Assembly (NCBI GenBank): GCA_033782935.1
Contig: JAWQEG010001547.1
Span: 800,001 to 864,000, forward strand
Length of the DNA stretch: 64,000 nt
Origin: Petrolisthes cinctipes
Lineage: Eukaryota > Arthropoda > Malacostraca > Decapoda > Porcellanidae
Direction: 5' to 3'
A program made the position numbers and the translations under genes. The notes beneath the pieces were generated by a model. The model was not told where the DNA came from. It worked only from the letters and a program-made list of their open reading frames with translations, and ran no database searches. Below are positions 57,365-64,000 of this stretch, piece after piece. Positions within the stretch are counted from its first letter, which is position 1. The number at the start of each line of letters is the position of its first letter.

Positions 57365-58610
57365 TAAAGCATCTTTGAATGGGAGGTACAACGAAGTTGG
57401 AGGTGTGTCTGGGAGACAAATAACTTGTAAACGACATGTCTGGCAAAGAAAAAATCAGAGTATAACTGGTCCGGCAAAGAAAGGTAAATAGTAAGTAACA
57501 TATGAGTCATAAATAAGATGTCCATCAGGCTATATTTAGAGTAGGAGCGGTTAACATCCGGCCCACAGAGGCATATTGTGTGGCCCGTGAACATACTCCG
57601 AATTAATAATAGAATCCGGCCTGCAAGGGGTGGCCAACCTTGGCCAGCAGGCCAAATCTGGCCCATGAAGGCCTATCGTCCAGCCCGAGACAATTACTGT
57701 TTGTCAACCCTGCACTCTCTCCAAGTCAAGGCTACTTGGTACTCTGGTCACCAAGTCTCACCTTCACTATCAGCTCTCGGACTGTCACCTCAATAATATT
57801 CTTCTGTTGTGTTTCTCATCCATTGAACTGAACATTGAAACAATTGCTTATGGCAAGAAGAACCAACCATCACACTAATTTGTATGTTTACCAACAACAC
57901 TCTTCAATGAACAATGTCATCAAACCATCTTACTAATTTGTATGTTTCTTTCAAAAATATTTTTTCCACAAATCCACTTTGTGGTTCTCGTTTGACACTG
58001 CTGCCTGCGAAATGCTCCAGAAAGACTCATCTGACCTTTGTTCTACTGTACAAAGGTTGCACACTCTTGATTTCCAGGCACAGCAATATGTAAACGAGTG
58101 GCAGGAGCAGTAGACCCAGCAGGTAGAATATTATGAAGCCAAAGTGTGACATGAATAGAGAATAAAACTGGCACTGTGGAGCACTGGTTCTGAGATGTTA
58201 TCAGTCCAGAAGTGAGGATGAGATCCAAAGTACCTTCCTGAAGCTGAAAGGTCATGTCAGGATCGGTGGAGGTACAGAAGAAGGTGATGTGGCTAGAAGC
58301 TAAGTATGCAAGTTAAGAGTTTGTTAAGAGGTGAGAGACCATCCTGGAAATACTTCCTGGAGAAAGAAAATACTCGGATGATGAGGAAAAACATTGACTA
58401 TGAGGTGACTGAGTTTAACATAACTGATGATACATGAGACGCTCCAGGAGATGACATTAAGAGCAAACCCTATGCTTGGAGGAAGAAGTCTCCGGAGAGT
58501 AGAGGCAGATGAACGACCTGGAGTAGGAGACAAACCAAGAGAAGAGACTACCACACAAATCTTCTCAAGTGTAACAAATTTCATGAACTGGGCAGATAGG
58601 TGGTTAACTT
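57365..58610 (-). mobile_element. I-group LINE ORF2 fragment, module copy 5
   Basis: As module copy 2. On the minus strand 58,584-58,324 contains NVISW and IFFLQEVFPGWSL, then the deleted centre, then DPDMTFQLQEGTLDLILTSG at about 58,255. One 66-bp unit. Confidence 0.7.
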
Positions 58611-58734
58611 GTTTTTGGAGCTGATTGACACTTAGTCGACGAGTCCTGGACTGTGACTGGCAGAACGCACCAGCCAGCCAAGGTGTCCGGACTGGGATGC
58701 ACAGGAATCTCTGTCTGTATGGAAAAGGAACTGT

Positions 58735-58960
58735 CTGCCTATCGCCTACCTATCAGTGTGGGGAAGGAACTGTCTGCCTATCACCCACCTATCAGTGTGG
58801 GGAAGGAACTGTCTTCCTATCACCCACCTATCAGTGTGGGGAAGGAACTGTCTGCCTATCACCCACCTATCAGTGTGGGGAATGAGCTGCCTGCCTATCG
58901 CCCACCTGCTGGTTGTGGGGAAGGAGCTGCCTGCCTATCACCCAGCTACGTTATCAGTGT
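58735..58960. repeat. 39-bp tandem repeat, about six copies
   Basis: Contracted version of 18,602-19,110. Confidence 0.9.
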
Positions 58961-59103
58961 GGTGGAATGAGCTGCCCATCTATCGCCTATCTACGGTACC
59001 TGTGTGTGGAAGGAGCGACCTGCCTTTTGCCTACTTACCTATTGTTATTGTAGGATGGAGGGCTACCAGACTGTCCCACTGTGTGGTGTGGTGGTCCTAT
59101 ACT

Positions 59104-59308
59104 TGTCATGAGTGGGGTTAGAGTGTTTGTTGGGGTTTAATATTCAACTGTTATTTATTACTTGTGTTCAGTGGGGATGAGTGGTGGTGTTGGATTTTAT
59201 CGGAAATTGTGGTGTTAGTTAATGGTGGTTTGTGCCTATTAAGATAACTATTATATAAAACTGTGTTTGGTGTGCTTCATCAATCCCGATCCCAATGAAT
59301 CTGTGACA
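59104..59308 (+). mobile_element. 5' LTR of Gypsy element, copy 2
   Basis: 205 bp, TGTCA…TGACA, TATA box near 59,252. The same proline-type PBS starts at 59,310. Confidence 0.6.
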
Positions 59309-59402
59309 ATGGGGGCCTGACTGGGATCGGGTGTATTGGATGAATAAAGCAGACCTTGCAGTGTGTTAAGTGCCATAAAAATGAATAGAATGGAAACATT
59401 GG

Positions 59403-59935
59403 TTGAAATTGGATATTGGCCAGGAGGTAAGAAAACTCGTGTCTGAAATTCAAGCAGAAGAGAGAATGGAAAGAGAAGCCGAAAAAGCAGCAGAACGAGA
59501 TATGAAGGAAGTCGCAGATCGAGAAGCACAGAGAAAACATGAGCTCGAGTTAAAGAAGTTAGAAGTATCAGCACAACCAGAGAGAGGAACACAAGAGGTG
59601 GTTCGAGCCAAGGCTCCCAAACTTCCGGTGTTTGTGGAAGGTAAGGATGAATTAGACAGTTACCTGTTGAGATTTGAACGATTCGCTAGTCAAAAAGAGT
59701 GGCCAAAAGAGACTTGGGCAACTGCACTAAGTACTCTGTTGAGGGGTACAGCTCTCAGTTTGTATTCAAGAATTTCAGATACGTCAGCCTTGGACTACGA
59801 TCAGGTTAAAAATACAGTGTTGAAGAGAGTTAACTTGACTGAGGACGGTAATAGGGTCAAATTTAGAGATTCCAAGCCGGAAGTGGGTGAGAATCCTGAC
59901 CAATATATTGTAAGACTTAAGAACATCTGCATATA
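59403..59935 (+). pseudogene. Gypsy Gag (SCAN/Gmr1-like capsid), copy 2, open but truncated
   Basis: The frame is uninterrupted from the Glu/Arg-rich start through KLPVFVEGKDELDSYLLRF, W-ATALSTLLRGTALSLYSRI and the FRDSKPEVGE region to the LINE T-run at about 59,936. The Trp codon that is TAG in copy 1 is TGG here. No ATG in frame. Nucleocapsid and pol are missing because of the LINE insertion. Confidence 0.6.
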
Positions 59936-62826
59936 TTTTTTTTTTTTTTTTTTTGAACCATGGTGTCAATTAAAAGAGAGACAACAAAACATAAGGGTAA
60001 GCGGGACACATGAACATCCAATGACTACACTCACACATACACACTCACACATACACACTCACACATACACTCACACATACACACACACATACACACTCAC
60101 ACATACACACACACACACACATCACGAAAGCATAACAGAAAGAAACACGAAAATTCAGACGAATATTTACATATGACTACGTTAATCCTTCAAAACGAGG
60201 GTGGCATACCAGAAGTTCCTCCAGAATATTGTGGTTCAGCAGGTGTCGACAAACCACATCAAGTGGCAGGCCCTGGGGCAGCAAGTGTCGGACAGTGGAG
60301 CAGGCCAGGCAATAGTGCTCTATAGTGTTAGCACGAAGCGCTCAACACAAGCGATACTCAGTGAAGGAAGGCTCACCCTGCATCCCAGCAACCTGCCATG
60401 GTGGCCGGTAGCAAAGCCTCAAACGAGCAGAGACTACATTGTGCCTTCGAATCATGAGTTCCCGACGACGGTAGGAATATTTGTGCTGGCAGACAGACTG
60501 CGCCGCCGTACAGGGAGAAGAGCAGTGGAGCGGACTCTATAGAGGAAACATGTTAGGGAGAGACGACGTCCAGCACCACGAGGAGGCAGATGGCAGGCCT
60601 CCTTCGCGAGTCTGGCACCCATAAAAATTTGACAGTCAAGTTACGATGACGCAATAATGCCAAAAACGACAAAATCTGCTGAACAACAGTAGTGTGTGTG
60701 GGCTGAACAATAGAGAGGGAATGAAGGGTAGGTTTGGAGATACAAAAAATGGCAGAATTCACTCCACGTTGACAAACAAGACTAACAGCATCCAGAATGG
60801 CATACAGATCACAAAATGTTTAGTTAGAGTGGTTACAGAGAAGGCAGTTCCGACTTGGAAGTAATTGTGAAGCTCACATAAGGTATTGGTAGCATCCACG
60901 AAGGGGTCCCTGGGGGGATGTCTACAACCATTATATCTATATTAAGACTACGAAGCATAGAGGAAACAGACCTTATTCTTAAGAATACATCCAGCAGGCA
61001 GTATGGGAGGGACAGGGGAGTTTGGTTCAAGTAAGAGAAGTCCTGACTATATGCCAGTAGTGGGGTGAAATATATGGAAAATGGAGGCACTTGGCAGTGA
61101 AGCAAGTAACATTTGAGTAAATTGTTTCGACTAATGGGGGAAGATGCAACTCACGCTGCATATTCACTATCCTGGTCGACATGGGACTGCCGAGAATTAT
61201 TCTCATATCTATATTCTGATATTTCTCTAAAGTTTCCAGAGTAGCCCTAGGAAGTTAAATCAAAGCAGGGGAGAGGTAATCAACAACTGAACGGATAAAA
61301 GGAATATAGATGGTCGGCGCTGGAGACGACCCAACAAGTCCTGGACAAAGGGATGGTCTTGAGGCTTGGCAGGGTCAACTGGCCAAATGTTGATTGGTAC
61401 ACCCAGGTAGCGGTTCTGGGAACACATGAGAATGACAGTCCTTCCAATGGTGAATACTGGCCGAGCTTGAGGAAGGTGACAGGTGAATATTCTGCTCTTA
61501 TCTGGAGACAATAATGCCACCGAGAGAGGAGGCCACAGAAAAGGAGTCAAGAAACCGCTTGAGATCCCTTGGTGAGGTGGAATGAACACTGATATCATCA
61601 GCATAGCACGTAATTGTAGTTCCAGGAATATCAGGGAGAGAAGTGAGCAACCGATGCATCAGAATATTAAATAAAAATAGGCAGAGAACACCTCCTTGAG
61701 GTGTACCAAGATGAAAAATGTGCAAAGGACTGAGTCCACACACGGGAGGTCCTGTTACTGAGGTAACCCGGAATCCACCATAGTAGATTACCCTCCATCC
61801 AAATGCAACCAGTTGATCCAACATGACGTCTCTATTAGCAACATCGAAGGCACTTCGAAGGTCAATAAATGCCACCTCACTGTGCCTGGAGTGGCAATAA
61901 TACAGGTCGATCAGGCAGTGGTGTGTGCTCTGCTGGGAAAGGAAACCAAACAGCCATGGAGAAAGGCGATCCTGCAGTCGGTACACAAGACGATTAAGTA
62001 AGATTCTCTCCATAAACTTACAAAAACAGGAAGTAAGGGAAATAGGCCTGAACTTCGCAGTGCTGGGATTAGGGATGGGTATTATTGTACTGCTGGTCCA
62101 GGCTAGTGGTACACAACCATCACGAAGACAGAGATTGTACAGTCGAAGTAGAAGGTTCCCGGGAACTTGTTGAAGTAGGCAAAGCACAGCATAAGTTGTA
62201 CCATCATCACCAGGAGAAGAAGCTCTACCCCGAGAGAGAGCACGGCGCAACTCCTCCTTGGTTATCTGCTCTACATCATCATTGTCATCATCTTGCAAAA
62301 GAGCAGACATTAGACGTAATTGATGGACAGCAGCACGGGAAGCAAGTGCATTTTATATGTGGATGGGTAGACTGGCTGGGGTAGATTGTTCTGACCAGAC
62401 ATCAACAAGGTGTTGGGCATAGACGGTGGGAGTGTGATGATGGGCAGTGGCTGGTATCCTTTTAACAACGTGATGGATGAGGCGCTACATAGAAGCCACA
62501 CTTGTTTGCTGGTTGATGCTGTCTATGAACCGGTACCAAGACTCAGTGTGAGCACACTCCTGTAGGGTGACTAAAGCGTCCCTAGATATTTAGTAACGAT
62601 GGTGCAGGTCAGGGGTTGGGTTGGCTTGTCACAAAAGGCCATCACGTTAAGCCTCCTGCTTTGCCTCCTGTATACGTGCATCCAGCGTCTAGGAGTGGGC
62701 AGTATGGCAATGTTGAAGGTGTGGCCAGGAGACCGATAGCCTATAAAAGTCATGATTAGCAGAAACAAGATCTGAGTACAACTGTTCTGGTGAAGATATG
62801 TCAAATGCAGGGAATACATGGGCCAT
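59936..62826 (-). mobile_element. RNase H-bearing LINE, copy 2 (interrupted at 5' side)
   Basis: Matches 20,086-22,926 from the poly(A) tail (T-run 59,936-59,954) through RNase H and RT up to the ORF2 linker. There it is interrupted by a Gypsy LTR. The remaining 5' half should lie beyond that element, outside the window. Confidence 0.8.
61498..62310 (-). CDS. LINE reverse transcriptase domain, longest intact frame
   Basis: 270 codons without a stop: DDVEQITKEELRRAL start, fingers SSTIIPIPNP and FRPISLTSCF, motif A FIDLRSAFDVANRD (catalytic Asp), motif B GTPQGGVL, motif C CYADDISVHS (catalytic Asp pair). It would copy element RNA at a nicked target. The domain looks catalytically complete, but the ORF2 around it is broken both before (linker) and after (thumb/RNase H), so the element is probably inactive. 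Copy 1 has a TGA inside the same frame. Confidence 0.75.
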   Translation of the reverse strand: MSALLQDDDNDDVEQITKEELRRALSRGRASSPGDDGTTYAVLCLLQQVPGNLLLRLYNLCLRDGCVPLAWTSSTIIPIPNPSTAKFRPISLTSCFCKFMERILLNRLVYRLQDRLSPWLFGFLSQQSTHHCLIDLYYCHSRHSEVAFIDLRSAFDVANRDVMLDQLVAFGWRVIYYGGFRVTSVTGPPVCGLSPLHIFHLGTPQGGVLCLFLFNILMHRLLTSLPDIPGTTITCYADDISVHSTSPRDLKRFLDSFSVASSLGGIIVSR

Positions 62827-63543
62827 TATCACTTTACAACCCTGGCTAACCCTTGCCCTGGGCTACTACCCTCAATAACACAGGGAAGCAGTGACGAAGT
62901 CTAATTTAGAACACTCAATAACCCAGTGAGCAACCATAAATATGAGGGAATGGTGGGCATGAGGTAAAAACGTTAAGGGGTAGTCTGGAGAGGAATATTA
63001 ATAAACAATTAACTACATTTACACACAGTATTTACATATTTAATGTACACAGGAAAAAAGGGATACAGTACAAATATGAATATCCTACCAGGCCCATAGT
63101 CGAGATTGACTATGCCTCCTAACAAAGGACACAAACCTTAATGCACCACGAGGGAGCATTTCACAAGGGACACAACAAGGAGGAGAGCTGAGGGGGAGAT
63201 GTTGTCTTAACCAGTGGCGGGAACAGAGAGAGACCTAGAGCAAGCCAGGCCGCCTCGGGGACGGCAGCGAAAAGGGGTTATTCAACCTAGCCTGGGGGAA
63301 AACTATCTAACAATAACAATATGAATATTTGATGATGAATAATATGAGTTTATACATTACTAGCAGAGAATTACTATATTAAATGAATAACAACATGAAT
63401 ACTATTAGTGGGGAATGTATTTACAGTTAATTATATGCACCTATCGTGCGCCCGCCAGGGAAGGTATAAAATATAGCCAAACACAACTACAGTGTTACCA
63501 AAAAACATGGTCCAGCATTACCAATTGGGCTGGATCCATGACA
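62827..63543 (-). mobile_element. 3' LTR of a second Gypsy element
   Basis: On the minus strand it starts TGTCATGGATCC directly after a polypurine tract and ends …GTAAAGTGATA, an imperfect match to the TGTCA…TGACA termini of the other Gypsy. About 717 bp. It contains a TATATTTTATACC box near 63,470. The end adjoins LINE sequence (GCCAT at 62,822-62,826), which should be repeated on the far side as target duplication. Confidence 0.6.
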
Positions 63544-63562
63544 CCTCCCCCCCCAAGAAAAC
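63544..63562 (-). promoter_or_regulatory. Polypurine tract
   Basis: Minus strand TTCTTGGGGGGGGAGG immediately before TGTCA: the expected plus-strand primer site. An A/T homopolymer region (63,563-63,607) lies upstream of it. Confidence 0.6.
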
Positions 63563-63735
63563 TTTTTTTTTTTTTTTTTTTATGGGAAAAAAAAAAGAAA
63601 AAAAAACAACTTACGACTCCTAACATGAAGTAACATACATAGACATATATATAAAGACATAAATAAATACACTGGAAATACATACAAAAAAAATCATAAT
63701 AATAAATACAAAGAACCTGAAAAAAAAACAAGAAA

Positions 63736-64000
63736 TTAAACACGAGATAAAGCATCTGCAAGGGTATTTTCCTTTCCTCGTATATGTTGCACAGATAAAT
63801 TGTAAGGTTGTAATGCGAGAGCCCACCTCAATACACGAGCATTTTTTAATTTTACCCTTTCTAAAAATACAAGAGGGTTATGGTCTGTGTAGACTGTAAT
63901 TACATGAGGGCTGCCTGATAAAAATACTCCAAATGTCTCTGTAGCCAAGACAATACCTAATGCTTCCTTTTCTATGGTTGCATAGGCTTTTTGATGACTC
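63736..64000 (-). pseudogene. Gypsy Pol RNase H domain (C-terminal end), runs off window
   Basis: Minus strand from the window edge: YATIEKEALGIVLA, then YTDHNPLVFLERVKLKNARV, LRWALALQPYNL, HIRGKENTLADALSRV and a stop. This is the tail of the RT-connected RNase H of Ty3/Gypsy Pol, with the acidic residues of the E and TDH motifs visible. Only ~170 bp separate the stop from the polypurine tract, so no integrase follows. This fits the Gmr1-type order (integrase before RT) or a deletion. The upstream RT lies outside the window. Confidence 0.7.

Larger units (their letters stand above)
56545..62826. repeat. Segmental duplication 4 (pairs with 16,320-22,926)
   Basis: VNTR, R7, LINE module, 39-bp array, Gypsy LTR and gag, and LINE follow in the same order as at 16.3-22.9 kb, with an offset of about 40 kb. 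Similarity stops at 62,826, where a second Gypsy LTR starts. Confidence 0.9.

Overview
The window is eukaryotic nuclear DNA, most likely from an arthropod and plausibly a decapod crustacean. The evidence is interstitial (TTAGG)n-type arrays, very dense CA/CT/GATA/TAC microsatellites, spliced exons with GT-AG boundaries, and a repeat load of RTE-like LINEs, RNase H-bearing I/R1-group LINEs, a CR1/Jockey-like LINE, Gypsy LTR elements with SCAN-like Gag and a Helitron helicase fragment. The decapod assignment is inference; no rRNA, tRNA or diagnostic host gene is present. There is no prokaryotic operon, CRISPR array or virus.

Layout. Positions 1-3,900 hold the best host gene candidate: three minus-strand exons (2,599-2,495, 1,638-1,211, 955-784/779) whose splice sites and phases fit. 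They encode a small secreted, Cys-rich protein I do not recognise. Its intron 1 is filled with microsatellites, and a 72-bp and a 36-bp tandem array lie upstream. Positions 3,900-24,650 and 34,100-62,800 are two large, mosaic, partly duplicated domains. They are built from the same modules: a repeat family flanked by CA/GA microsatellites, I-group LINE ORF2 fragments carrying a GGCC-rich insert, a repeat encoding a cold-shock-like ORF, a decayed RTE LINE that in some copies carries a 1.4-kb TIR element, and a Gypsy element whose gag is interrupted by an almost full-length I-group LINE. Positions 24,650-34,100 separate the domains. They hold minisatellites, a Helitron fragment, a TTAGG minisatellite, a LINE 3' end, a 1-kb polypyrimidine tract and a G-rich palindrome. 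Positions 53,180-55,335 hold a CR1/Jockey-like LINE split by a solo LTR with a 5-bp target duplication. Positions 62,827-64,000 hold the 3' end of a second Gypsy element inserted in the second LINE copy.

The same LINE-derived anchor recurs at 7,441, 17,244, 37,382, 47,205 and 57,368. The spacings are 9.8, 20.1, 9.8 and 10.2 kb, so the window behaves like a degenerate ~10-kb tandem array from which one unit (near 27 kb) is missing. Pairwise similarities do not follow one order. Copy 1 (to 13 kb) matches both the 34-40 kb and 48-53 kb copies, and the 17-23 kb copy matches 57-63 kb, which suggests unequal exchange or gene conversion. Genes do not work together here in any pathway sense: almost every ORF is retroelement debris or translated microsatellite.
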